Shown piece after piece: positions 43,542 through 52,009 of a DNA stretch of 64,000 nucleotides (the stretch's first letter is position 1; every line of letters begins with the position of its first letter). Below the pieces are notes generated by a model, which ran no database searches, was not told the origin of the DNA, and was given only the letters and a program-made list of their open reading frames with translations. The DNA is from CAVYXF01 sp963772335 (GTDB lineage Bacteria; Pseudomonadota; Alphaproteobacteria; Rhizobiales; Rhodomicrobiaceae): assembly GCA_963772335.1 (NCBI GenBank), contig CAVYXF010000010.1:310001-374000 (forward strand), given 5' to 3'. The position numbers and the translations under genes are program-made.

Positions 43542-44159
43542 ATGAGACTATTTCGCACCATAGCGGGCGCTCAGGAGGGGAGAGTGTTCGCCAATATGGG
43601 GGCTGCGTTCGGCATCAGCGATGAGCTTGCCGCGCAGGCCGTCCGGTATTTCCTGCCCCCAATCATCAAGAGCATCACGCGCCAGACGGAGAGCTCCCAG
43701 GGGCTCCTGCAGTTTCTGGATTTTCTCGGCACGCGCCGCTTCGATCGGTACATGGACGATCCGACGATTTTCGGCCATCCGCATGTCGAGGAGCATGGCA
43801 AGGTGATCCTGTCCGCGCTGTTTGCGCGCGATCAGCAGATCCGCAAGATCATTGCCAACCGGGCCAAAATTCTGCCGATCACGCCGCGGCTTCTGGAGGG
43901 GATGTTTCCCTATATCGCCGTGCTGGCGCTCGGCGGCATCGAGCAGAAGACACGCGAGCCGCTCGCCTCCATTTTGCAGCGCCTGGCAAGTGGCGGGCTC
44001 GATCAGCAGCGCCTGAACAACCCCTACGCAGCACTGGCGCAGGAAATCCGGCACCGCAAGATCGGCACGCGGCCGCGCAAGGCCGTTCAACGCACGAGTG
44101 CGCTATCTGGAATGTTCGGCAGCCTGTTCGCCCGCAAGCAGGAGCGGCCGGCGGCTTAG
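43542..44159 (+). CDS. DUF937-like protein of unknown function
   Basis: A 205-residue helical protein with no signal peptide. It begins MRLFRTIAGAQEGRVFANMGAAFGI and continues with LAAQAVRYFLPPIIKSITRQ, GLLQFLDFLGTRRFDRYMDDP and LLEGMFPYIAVLALGGIEQKT, the general pattern of the DUF937 family, which has many small hydrophobic helices. The C terminus is basic (KIGTRPRKAVQRTS). It is a single gene, convergent with gshA. Function unknown. Confidence 0.75.
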   Translation: MRLFRTIAGAQEGRVFANMGAAFGISDELAAQAVRYFLPPIIKSITRQTESSQGLLQFLDFLGTRRFDRYMDDPTIFGHPHVEEHGKVILSALFARDQQIRKIIANRAKILPITPRLLEGMFPYIAVLALGGIEQKTREPLASILQRLASGGLDQQRLNNPYAALAQEIRHRKIGTRPRKAVQRTSALSGMFGSLFARKQERPAA

Positions 44160-44232
44160 TGGGCGACCGGTTTGGGTGGCAACGATATGCGGAATGCGAG
44201 TGGTCGCTCGCCCCGCTTCGTGAAGTGGCCTG

Positions 44233-45615
44233 TTAATAGGCCTCACTTCGGAACACCTGGTCGATGTCGCCTTGCCAATCGCGGGCGTATTTGGTGAGCA
44301 GCGTCTCGGCGGGCGTAATGCCGCTTTCGACGATGTTCTCGACGATCTCAAGGAAGTTGCTCTCGTCGCCACAGAGAGGACTTGCTTCGTCGCGGGCTTT
44401 GAGGCCGGCCTTGGCAATCGCAACCGCCTGACGCGCCACGTCGTGGACCGTGCCGCTGCGGAACGGCGTCTTCAGCGCCAACCGCGGAACGGCGTCGCGC
44501 ATTGCCTGGCGCTCCTGCGCGGTCCAATCCTTCACCAGCTCCCAGGCGGCGTCCAAGGCCGCATCCTCATAAAGGAGGCCGACCCAGATCGCCGGCAGGG
44601 CGCAGAGCCGCCGCCATGGGCCGCCATCGGCCCCGCGCATTTCCAGATAGCGCTTCAGTCGCACCTCGGGGAATAGCGTGGTGAGGTGATCCGACCAGTC
44701 GGAGTGCGTCGGGCGTTCGCCCGGGAGTTGCGGCAGCTTCCCGGCGAGGAAATCGCGGAACGACGCGCCGGAGGCGTCGATATAGCGCCCGTCCCGGTAG
44801 ACGAAATACATCGGAACATCGAGCGCGTAGTCGGCGTAGCGCTCAAAGCCCATGCCATCCTCGAATGCAAAAGGCAGCATGCCGGTGCGCGCCGGGTCGG
44901 TATCGCGCCAGATCTCGCTGCGGAAGGATAGAAAGCCGTTGGGCTTGCCTTCCGTGAACGGCGAATTGGCAAATAAAGCGGTCACGACCGGCTGCAAGGC
45001 GAGGCCGACCCGCAGCTTCTTCACCATGTCGGCTTCGGAGGCGAAATCCAGGTTCACCTGCACCGTACAGGAGCGATACATCATGTCGAGGCCGAGCTTG
45101 CCGACCTTGGGCATATAGGCCGTCATGATGTCATAACGGCCTTTGGGCATCCTCGGTGTCTCGGCGCGGGTCCATTTCGGCGAGAAACCAAGGCCAAGCA
45201 TGCCGATGCCGAGCGCGCCGCCCGCCTCGCGCACCTGCTTGAGGTGATGGTTCACCTCATCGCAGGTCTCGTGAACCGTGCGCAGTGGCGCGCCGGACAG
45301 CTCGAACTGACCGCCCGGCTCCAGCGTAATCGAACCGCCGAAATCACAGACCGGATCTTTGAGCGCCACGACGTTGTCGCCTTCATAGATCGGCTGCCAG
45401 CCGAACCGCTTCGCCATCTCCTGGAGCAGCGCCGCGATGCCTGAAGGTCCTTCGTAGCGAACCGGAGAGAAATCGGCGGTATGGAACGGGAATTTCTCGT
45501 GCTCCGTCCCGATGCGCCAATCGGATTTCGGTTTGCAGCCCGCCTCGAAATGCGCAATCAGCTCATCGCGGGATTCGATCGGACGGTTTGCTGCGTCCTC
45601 ATCGCGTGCGAGCAT
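44233..45615 (-). CDS. gshA: Glutamate-cysteine ligase
   Basis: A 460-residue enzyme for the first step of glutathione synthesis, of the plant/alphaproteobacterial class. It has DWRIGTEHEKFPFH, FGGSITLEPGGQFELSGAPL, the MLGLGFSPKW region, TCTVQVNLDF-like SCTVQVNLDFASEADMVKKLRV and LPAIWVGLLYED. Length is right for this class. It is a single gene, convergent with the DUF937 gene. The product glutathione would serve the glutaredoxin near 60 kb. Confidence 0.95.
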   Translation of the reverse strand: MLARDEDAANRPIESRDELIAHFEAGCKPKSDWRIGTEHEKFPFHTADFSPVRYEGPSGIAALLQEMAKRFGWQPIYEGDNVVALKDPVCDFGGSITLEPGGQFELSGAPLRTVHETCDEVNHHLKQVREAGGALGIGMLGLGFSPKWTRAETPRMPKGRYDIMTAYMPKVGKLGLDMMYRSCTVQVNLDFASEADMVKKLRVGLALQPVVTALFANSPFTEGKPNGFLSFRSEIWRDTDPARTGMLPFAFEDGMGFERYADYALDVPMYFVYRDGRYIDASGASFRDFLAGKLPQLPGERPTHSDWSDHLTTLFPEVRLKRYLEMRGADGGPWRRLCALPAIWVGLLYEDAALDAAWELVKDWTAQERQAMRDAVPRLALKTPFRSGTVHDVARQAVAIAKAGLKARDEASPLCGDESNFLEIVENIVESGITPAETLLTKYARDWQGDIDQVFRSEAY

Positions 45616-45835
45616 CGGTGGTCCTCTCTACCAAGAATCAGCTCCCTGCACGAAGCAGTTGTGTCGGGAACCACTTAGGCGGAGAGGAGGGTGTGCTGCA
45701 AGGGGCAAGCAGAAAGAGGCCGGCAGCATACCGACGCAATCGGCTGGGCCAGCCTCTACAAATGATGCGGGACGAAGCGCATCACCAGAAACGGAATGGC
45801 TGTCTGCCTAGCGCCAGAGAATGGGACGTGAGCGG

Positions 45836-46258
45836 CTATCGGGGCCGCGCGATCCGCGCGTTGAGAGCTTGAAGCCGCTCGCAGGAGAGGGTGCCAAGCT
45901 CGAAATGCATCCGCGCCTCGGCAGAGCCCGGCTCTATCGCTCCAAATTTTCCGAAATAGAGGAAGGGCGACCGCTCCTCCGGCCGGCGCTGTGCATAGCC
46001 TTGCAGGCCGCGCGCGAGGGGTGGAGTGCTGTCATTCGAAAGGCGAAACAGAGTCACGCGATAACGCAGATAGACGGCGGCCGCGACCAGAAGCGTGGCG
46101 GCGAGATAGGGGGCGCCCACGTTTTGGGCTGCCATAACGGCCATGGCTCCGACTGCAAGCGCGGCCGTGGCAGCCAACCTGCGATGCGGCCTTCTGCGGG
46201 CCGAGGGCGTAAACTCATGAGATTGCTCGCGTAATGCGCGATCGACAGACTGCAACAT
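45836..46258 (-). CDS. Hypothetical membrane protein
   Basis: A 140-residue frame with a basic N terminus, two adjacent hydrophobic segments (RLAATAALAVGAMAVMAAQ and PYLAATLLVAAAVYLRY) and a polar C-terminal part containing YFGKFGAIEPGS. I do not recognise a family. A frame on the other strand covers the same DNA (45821-46234) but is Arg-rich with no plausible domain, so the membrane frame is preferred. It stands alone between gshA and a GNAT gene. Confidence 0.5.
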   Translation of the reverse strand: MLQSVDRALREQSHEFTPSARRRPHRRLAATAALAVGAMAVMAAQNVGAPYLAATLLVAAAVYLRYRVTLFRLSNDSTPPLARGLQGYAQRRPEERSPFLYFGKFGAIEPGSAEARMHFELGTLSCERLQALNARIARPR

Positions 46259-46527
46259 GGCTCCACTCCTGCTCGCTAACGGACGCCTCTTGCGATCAAA
46301 CGCGTGATGCGCGCGGGAAGCGATGCTCCCTCAGCGCGGCAATGCGACCGGGTGCGTTTGATAGGTGTCCTCCAACGGACGCCCGCTGCCCCCCGTGTTC
46401 TCATAACGGGCTGCTTACCCGGCTTGCATGCTGCTGGATGTGACGGCCATCACAGAATGGCTGAAAACGAGGAACGCAGACCCCGCTGGCTCACCAGCAA
46501 AGCAACAGAGGTTAGCTCTGGGCTTTC

Positions 46528-47037
46528 TCAGTTTGCGTTAGGCCCGCAATAAACATCCCGCATCAGATATCGGACCAGCTTGCCGCTGTCGCCCGCGATG
46601 CTCTGTCCGATTTCAGCGAAGCCCAGCTTGGCGTGAAAGGCGTCGGATACGGGATTGGGAGGGCGCAGATTGACCTCGCAGGCAATTCGCCGGCGTCCCA
46701 GCCTGCCGGCCCGGCGGAAGAGATCGTCATAGAGGATGCGGCCGAGGCCAAGCCGCCGGTATGCCGCGCCGACCACAACGCGGTCGATATAGAGGAAGCT
46801 GTCGAAACGTTCGCGAAACCAAAGAAAATTAGGGCTGTTGTAGTTGGCGCTCTCATCGAAGACGAGAAGAAAGGCGGCATGCGGCGGGATGACGGTTGCC
46901 ATGCTCGCGGCCGCAATCATGCGGTCGAGCTCTGCAAGGCCAAGCAGCGAAGTTTCCCGCGCGTGCTCGTTGTTCAGCGCCAGGATCAAGGCCCTGACGG
47001 CCGGATCGTCGCCGATATCCTCGACCACAAATTCCAT
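46528..47037 (-). CDS. GNAT-family acetyltransferase
   Basis: A 169-residue acetyltransferase. The fold is visible in LLVFDE, DSFLYIDRVVVGAAYRRLGLGRILYDDLFRRA (acetyl-CoA loop) and EVNLRPPNPVSDAFHAKLGFAEIGQ. ATG at 47037 (MEFVVEDIGDD) is chosen because a palindromic repeat begins just upstream; the frame runs on through it. Substrate unknown; the length and motifs resemble uncharacterised small-molecule acetyltransferases. Confidence 0.82.
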   Translation of the reverse strand: MEFVVEDIGDDPAVRALILALNNEHARETSLLGLAELDRMIAAASMATVIPPHAAFLLVFDESANYNSPNFLWFRERFDSFLYIDRVVVGAAYRRLGLGRILYDDLFRRAGRLGRRRIACEVNLRPPNPVSDAFHAKLGFAEIGQSIAGDSGKLVRYLMRDVYCGPNAN

Positions 47038-47069
47038 GGCGCAGCCCGCGTCGAGATTGGATCTTGTGC

Positions 47070-47171
47070 TTAGGGCATCGAACCGAAAAGTGTACGCACT
47101 TTTCGGATAAATCCGATGCACCAACAAAAGTTAGAGCGCAGCTCCGCGTTCAGCGGAGCGCCAGCGCTCTA
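47070..47171 (-). repeat. Two-hairpin intergenic repeat, copy B
   Basis: A reverse-orientation relative of the element at 37004-37110. The hairpin ccgaaaagtg-tacg-cacttttcgg lies at 47083-47106, and a nested hairpin (agagcgc 47133 with gcgctct 47164; inner gctccgc with gcggagc) at 47133-47170. It is upstream of the GNAT gene and about 125 bases before murI. Confidence 0.72.
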
Positions 47172-47295
47172 GCAAGCGCCCCGCGCGTCCGCAGCGCCCC
47201 CCGCTGAATGCCAGGGGTGCGCGATGAAATTTGCCGCGGCGCAGTTTGTGGTCTATGCCTTGGCGCGGTGATTTCCGGCGAAGGAGGGCGGGCCA

Positions 47296-48171
47296 ATGCC
47301 CCGTCACGGCACACCCCGGCTTATCGTGTTCAACTCAGGGCTCGGCGGGCTGACGGTGCTGCGCACCCTGCGTGAGGCCGTCCCCGAAGCGCGCGTGACC
47401 TATATCGCCGATGATGCTTGCTTCCCTTATGGCGGGCTAGCCGACGATGCGCTTATCGCCCGCATCGAGGCGGTGATCGGCGGCGCGATTGCCGAGCTCA
47501 AGCCCGATGCCGTGGTGATCGCGTGCAATACCGCCTCGACAATCGCCCTTCCCACTCTGCGCCAGGCCCATGCTCTGCCCTTCATTGGTACCGTGCCGGC
47601 GGTGAAGCCTGCCGCGCTCCTCAGCCAAAGCTGCATGATCTCTGTGCTCGGCACCCCCGCGACCGTTGCCCGCGACTATACCCGCGCACTGATCGCCGCT
47701 CATGGCGAGGGGTGCGACTATACGCTGGTCGGGGCAAGTCAGCTTGCGGCGCTGGCCGAGGCGGCGATGACCGGCGCCGATGTGCCGGATGAGGCAATCG
47801 CGGCGGAGATCGCGCCCTGCTTTGTGGAAAGGCAAGGAAAGCACACCGATGTCGTCGTGCTGGGCTGCACGCATTACCCACTGCTGATTTCCCGGTTGGA
47901 AAGGCTCGCGCCTTGGCCGGTCACCTGGCTCGACCCAGCTCCGGCGATCGCCCGGCGGACCGCCAATGTGCTTGCCGAGCTCGGCTTTGTGGTTGGGGTG
48001 GGCGCCTCGCGCCCGCGCGGCGAAATCCGCTTCACTTCGGGCAAGCGCGCGCCGGCGAGCCTCGCTAGCCTGCTTGAATTCTGCGGCTTAGACGCCAATT
48101 CGGCAGCTGAACCTGCCGCGCGGCCTCGCCCGCAGGAGACAACACCCCCGAGCCTGGAAAGCCCGCGATGA
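47296..48171 (+). CDS. murI: Glutamate racemase with Asp-to-Asn change in the first active-site motif
   Basis: A 291-residue enzyme that makes D-glutamate for peptidoglycan. Both catalytic cysteines are present, in VVIACNTASTIALP and VVLGCTHYPLL. The conserved FDSGxGG motif at the N terminus reads FNSGLGGLTVL, with Asn13 (codon aac at 47332) in place of the Asp that assists catalysis in characterised racemases. The rest, including DDACFPYG and the C-terminal FTSG, is normal; the C-terminal tail after the domain is Pro-rich. The stop overlaps the purB start by four bases (ATGA). Confidence 0.9.
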   Translation: MPRHGTPRLIVFNSGLGGLTVLRTLREAVPEARVTYIADDACFPYGGLADDALIARIEAVIGGAIAELKPDAVVIACNTASTIALPTLRQAHALPFIGTVPAVKPAALLSQSCMISVLGTPATVARDYTRALIAAHGEGCDYTLVGASQLAALAEAAMTGADVPDEAIAAEIAPCFVERQGKHTDVVVLGCTHYPLLISRLERLAPWPVTWLDPAPAIARRTANVLAELGFVVGVGASRPRGEIRFTSGKRAPASLASLLEFCGLDANSAAEPAARPRPQETTPPSLESPR

Positions 48172-49463
48172 TTCCTCGCTATTCCCGCGCCGAAATGGCT
48201 GCGATCTGGTCGCCCGAAAGCCGCTTCCGCATCTGGCAGGAGATCGAGACGCTGGCGACCGAAGCCATGGCGGAGCTCGGGGTCGTGCCGAAAGAAGCGG
48301 CCGAGGCGGTGCGCGCAAGGGGCGGCTTTGACATTGCCCGGATCGATGAGGTCGAGCGCGAGGTGAAGCACGATGTGATCGCTTTTCTCACCAGCCTTGC
48401 CGAGCATGTCGGGCCGGAGGCGCGCTTTGTGCATCAGGGGATGACCTCCTCCGATGTGCTGGATACCTGCTTCAACCTGCAGCTCGTGCGCGCCGCCGAC
48501 ATCCTCATCGCCGATCTCGACGCATTGCTGGCGGCCCTCAAGCGCCGGGCGCTGGAGCACAAGCACACGCCAACGATCGGGCGCAGCCATGGCATCCATG
48601 CCGAGCCGACCACCTTTGGGCTGAAGCTCGCCTATGCCTATGCCGAGTTCAGCCGCTGCCGCGAGCGGCTTGTGAATGCCCGCGCCGAGGTGGCGACGGC
48701 GAAAATTTCTGGCGCGGTCGGCACTTTTGCCAATGTCGACCCGCGCGTGGAGGCCTATGTCGCCGAGAAGCTGGGCCTTCGCCCCGAGCCGATCTCCACG
48801 CAGATCGTGCCCCGCGACCGCCACGCCATGTACTTCGCCACGCTTGCGGTGATCGCCTCGTCGGTTGAGAGGTTGGCGATCGAGATCCGCCATCTGCAGC
48901 GCACCGAGGTCGGCGAGGCCGAAGAGTTCTTCTCGCAAGGCCAGAAGGGCTCATCCGCCATGCCGCACAAGCGCAATCCGGTGTTGACCGAAAACCTGAC
49001 CGGCCTTGCGCGTATGGTGCGGGCCTATTGCCTGCCGGCCATGGAGGATGTGGCGCTGTGGCATGAGCGCGATATCTCCCACTCCTCGGTCGAGCGCATG
49101 ATCGGCCCGGATGCGACCGTGACGCTGGATTTCGCCTTGGCGCGACTCGCCGGGGTGATCGATAGGCTGGTGGTCTATCCGGAGAAGATGCTGGAAAACC
49201 TGAACAAATCTGGCGGCATCGTGCATTCGCAACGCGTATTGCTGGCCTTGACCCAGGCGGGCGTCTCCCGCGAGGACGCCTATCGGCTGGTGCAGAAGAA
49301 TGCCATGGCGGCCTGGCAGGGTGGCGGGGATTTCAAGACGCTGCTACTGGCCGATAGCGAGGTGCGCAGCGCGCTACCCGCCGAGCAGATCGAGGCGCTG
49401 TTCGATCTGGGGTATCACACGAAAGCGGTCGAGACGATCTTCGGCCGCGTTTTCGGCGCGTGA
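48168..49463 (+). CDS. purB: Adenylosuccinate lyase
   Basis: A 431-residue lyase acting twice in purine synthesis, on SAICAR and on adenylosuccinate. It has MIPRYSRAEMAAIWSPESRF, TSSDVLDTC, the GRSHGIHAEPTTFGLK motif with the catalytic His, and the signature SSAMPHKRNPV. It is translationally coupled to murI. The remaining purine genes in the window are about 3 kb to the right, in the same direction. Confidence 0.97.
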   Translation: MIPRYSRAEMAAIWSPESRFRIWQEIETLATEAMAELGVVPKEAAEAVRARGGFDIARIDEVEREVKHDVIAFLTSLAEHVGPEARFVHQGMTSSDVLDTCFNLQLVRAADILIADLDALLAALKRRALEHKHTPTIGRSHGIHAEPTTFGLKLAYAYAEFSRCRERLVNARAEVATAKISGAVGTFANVDPRVEAYVAEKLGLRPEPISTQIVPRDRHAMYFATLAVIASSVERLAIEIRHLQRTEVGEAEEFFSQGQKGSSAMPHKRNPVLTENLTGLARMVRAYCLPAMEDVALWHERDISHSSVERMIGPDATVTLDFALARLAGVIDRLVVYPEKMLENLNKSGGIVHSQRVLLALTQAGVSREDAYRLVQKNAMAAWQGGGDFKTLLLADSEVRSALPAEQIEALFDLGYHTKAVETIFGRVFGA

Positions 49464-49643
49464 GGCCAGTACATATCCTCAGCAGCAAAGCCTCGATCAG
49501 GGCGATATTGTTTCTCCCGAGAACTCCTTTGTTCAAAATATCGTATGTATTGCTTAAATCTGCGATGAAGCCTATATTGGGGAGTGGTCTGTTCTTGCCC
49601 GCTAAATGTGGGGCAAGATTTGTCGCCGTTCACGGAGGTTTCC

Positions 49644-49985
49644 ATGCGCGTTCTCGGCGTTTTGAAAGCAGGCTGTCTGGCAGCGCTCGTTTCCACCGCT
49701 CTGACGCCTGAGGCCAATGCACACTCTTTCGGAACTGTACTTACGCCACCTGCCGCAAAGTCACAGGTGCAGCCAGTCTGGTACGATTATTACGGCGGCG
49801 GCTACTATCGCAATTATTATTACGACTACCCGCGCTACTATGGCGGCTACCGCCATTACGATTATGGCCGCTGCTGGGATTGCTATCGCCCCTATTACCA
49901 CGGCGGCTATTATCGCAATTACTACCGGCCCCGCTATTACGATTACGGTTATTACCGCCCACGTCATTACTATTGGGGCTATTAG
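49644..49985 (+). CDS. Secreted Tyr/Gly-rich low-complexity protein
   Basis: A 113-residue protein with a signal peptide (MRVLGVLKAGCLAALVSTAL, cleaved near EANA) and a short linker. The mature half is built almost wholly from Tyr, Gly, Arg and His, in units such as YYGGGYY, YRNYYYDYPRYY and YRPRYYDYGYY, with one CWDC pair. The ATG follows a strong acggagg site. Similar Tyr-rich exported proteins are common in rhizobia, with unknown role; surface attachment or cross-linking is a guess. Its reverse strand also gives open frames, which are shadows of the repeats. Confidence 0.78.
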   Translation: MRVLGVLKAGCLAALVSTALTPEANAHSFGTVLTPPAAKSQVQPVWYDYYGGGYYRNYYYDYPRYYGGYRHYDYGRCWDCYRPYYHGGYYRNYYRPRYYDYGYYRPRHYYWGY

Positions 49986-50089
49986 GAAGCTGGCAGCGGT
50001 ATAGGACCGGCCACACTCGCCTGATTAAGTCAAACGCACGTACAACGGTGACAGATGCCGTAGACGAGCAGGCAGGTCCTAGCGCCTCT

Positions 50090-50338
50090 TCAATTGGCTA
50101 GAAAAGCGCGGATGGTATCAGCATTCACCGCCACAATAATCCCGGCGACAAAATACATGATGTCGCCCCACAGGCCGCGCTTCAGCCGATAGCCGAGGCC
50201 GGGGTTAAAGGCGTGCGCCATACTGCGATGGATGGTGACCGATTTGTAGGTGGTATAAGAGAAATCGAAGATGAGCTGGATGGTTTTTAGAACCACAAAA
50301 ACCAGCGCCAGCAGCAGAATGTTGTAGACGATACCCAT
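50090..50338 (-). CDS. Small membrane protein of unknown function
   Basis: An 82-residue protein starting MGIVYNILLLALVFVVLKTIQLIF (one membrane helix) and ending with a second hydrophobic stretch, IMYFVAGIIVAVNADTIRAFL. Between them is FSYTTYKSVTIHRSMAHAF and a basic loop. ATG at 50338 follows gaggga. I do not recognise the family. Confidence 0.62.
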   Translation of the reverse strand: MGIVYNILLLALVFVVLKTIQLIFDFSYTTYKSVTIHRSMAHAFNPGLGYRLKRGLWGDIMYFVAGIIVAVNADTIRAFLAN

Positions 50339-50563
50339 GACACAATCCCTCACCAGCAAGCCGCGCGCCTGCCTGTACTGCCCCGTTTTCTCCGCCCCGT
50401 TGCGGCCGGCCCGCCGGTCTTTTGAACCGCGCCGTGCGTCTCAGCCGCCCTGCCCCCACACCCTACGCCGCCGGGGCGGCATCGCTCTAGCACAGTGCAC
50501 GGCGCAATGAAGCGTCCTTTTTTGGTACAGCGTTAATACCGCAGCGCGGTGCGCCGATAGACC

Positions 50564-51337
50564 TTATTTGCCGTCGATCACCTTCCTTGCCGCTTCCGCC
50601 GCCGCACTGATCCAGCCGGCGTCACTGGCGATGGCGATGACCGGCCAGCCCGTCCCAATCAGCATTCGTGCATATTCGACGTCATTGGCGAAAATGGTCG
50701 GAATCACGTCGTACTCGTTGCATTTCGCCAAGAGGTGGTCGAGCGCCTGCACCACTTCCGGCGCGCGGATATCGGCATGCTTGCCGCCGGACAGGGTGAT
50801 GGCGAGGTCGTTCGGGCCGGCGCAGATCGCGTCGAGCCCGGGGGTCGCCAAGATGGCGTCGAGATTGGCAAGCGCTGCCTTTGTCTCGATCTGGCCGCAG
50901 GCGACGGTCCAGCCATTGGCATCACGGAAATAGTCGCCAAGGCCGAGCCGAGCCCGGTACGGCCCCCAGCTGCGGCTGCCCATCGGGGGATATTTCACCG
51001 CATCGACCAGCCGGCGCGCATCGTCTGCGGTGTTGATCATCGGGCAGATGACGCCCTGCGCACCCGCGTCCAGTGCGCGCCCGATCAGGCCCATATCGTT
51101 CCATGCAACCCGGACCAGCGCCGGCACGTTCGACGCCCGTGCCGCGGTCATTGCCGCAATCAGCTCGCTACTGCCGCCCATCCCATGCTGCTGATCGATG
51201 GTGACGAGGTCGGCGCCCGCCTCGGCCACCATCTCCACGATAAAGGCGTTCCCTATCGACAACCAGGCGTTGAACAGGGGCTTGCCGCGCGCCAGCTTTT
51301 CGCGCAAGAGATCGGAGTTGGCGGAGCCGGCGGTCAT
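50564..51337 (-). CDS. HpcH/HpaI-family aldolase
   Basis: A 257-residue class II aldolase of the family that cleaves or forms 2-keto-3-deoxy acids with pyruvate and a divalent metal. It begins REKLARGKPLFNAWLSIGNAF and shows GADLVTIDQQHGMGG with the catalytic His, VRVAWNDMGLIGRALDAGAQGVICPM, IETKAALANLDAI and GLDAICAGPNDLAI. The start overlaps the ATPase zeta gene by four bases. The physiological substrate is open: 4-hydroxy-2-oxo acids, citramalyl-type or sugar acids are all possible. Confidence 0.9.
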   Translation of the reverse strand: MTAGSANSDLLREKLARGKPLFNAWLSIGNAFIVEMVAEAGADLVTIDQQHGMGGSSELIAAMTAARASNVPALVRVAWNDMGLIGRALDAGAQGVICPMINTADDARRLVDAVKYPPMGSRSWGPYRARLGLGDYFRDANGWTVACGQIETKAALANLDAILATPGLDAICAGPNDLAITLSGGKHADIRAPEVVQALDHLLAKCNEYDVIPTIFANDVEYARMLIGTGWPVIAIASDAGWISAAAEAARKVIDGK

Positions 51338-51672
51338 GTGCTGCTCTTTCCGCCCTCCGCCTCGATCTGGCGGATGGCCGTCGCCATCAACTCCACCAAA
51401 GTGAGGCGAATTTGCTCATCCGATTGGGCCACGTTGTTGGCGTCGAAATCCTCCCGCAACTTGGCGACCAGGTCCTCATCGCCAGGCTTCTGGAAGTCGG
51501 CGCGGATCACGTCCTTCACATATGCATCGGACTGGGCACCCGCCAAACCCAGCTTTTCTGCCGCCCAAATGCCGAGCAGCTTGTTGCGCCGCACCGTCGC
51601 CCTGAAGCGCAACTCCTCATCGAGTGCGAATTTTCTCTCGAACGCCCTCTCCCGCTCGTCGAACGTGGTCAT
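51334..51672 (-). CDS. F1-ATPase inhibitor zeta subunit (DUF1476)
   Basis: A 112-residue helical protein of the alphaproteobacterial zeta family, which inserts its N terminus into F1 and blocks ATP hydrolysis. It starts MTTFDERERAFERKFALDEELRF (the inhibitory region) and continues with RRNKLLGIWAAEKLGL, AYVKDVIRADFQKPGDEDLVAKL and the helical end. ATG at 51672 has gaggag upstream. It overlaps the downstream aldolase gene by four bases; no ATP synthase genes are in the window. Confidence 0.92.
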   Translation of the reverse strand: MTTFDERERAFERKFALDEELRFRATVRRNKLLGIWAAEKLGLAGAQSDAYVKDVIRADFQKPGDEDLVAKLREDFDANNVAQSDEQIRLTLVELMATAIRQIEAEGGKSST

Positions 51673-52009
51673 CGGCACTCCTCATTTGTGCAATTTGCTG
51701 TCGTCCTGAAGCAAATGCTAGGCTTCGCTCCAGTTTCCCGCATTGTTCAGTATCAAGTCATAACCGCTTGACGCCGCCAATTCAACGCGTCGGCTACGCC
51801 CCAGCCGGCTCATCAAAAGATTGTTTCCCTGGTCCAAACCCGCTAGGGTCGCGAGGGAACACAGATGTGATTCAGGCTAGCCAAGGAGGAAGACGGTTGC
51901 GTGTCGCAGGCGTTGCCTGCTTGTTCGCGTCTCTATTCAAGCCTATATAACAGCCGCGTGCGGTGGCGCGCGGCCTTGTGTATTTTAGCCCTAAGGAGGT
52001 TCGACACGA
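51673..52009. other. Intergenic region upstream of purC
   Basis: About 335 bases between the divergent zeta gene and purC. The last bases carry a strong ribosome site (ctaaggagg at 51991-51999). No gene, hairpin terminator or known purine riboswitch was recognised; promoters for both directions must lie here. Confidence 0.5.

Noticed and set aside
45821..46234. Plus-strand 137-residue frame opposite the hypothetical membrane protein
   Set aside because: Arg/Gly-rich with no hydrophobic or domain pattern. The minus-strand frame with two membrane helices is the better candidate.
46259..46527. Short open frames between the hypothetical membrane protein and the GNAT gene
   Set aside because: They are unlike coding sequence in composition and overlap on both strands. 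The 270 bases are treated as intergenic.
49741..50016. Minus-strand frame rich in Asn, Gly, Arg and Ser
   Set aside because: It is the shadow of the Tyr-rich repeats on the other strand, where signal peptide and ribosome site are clear.
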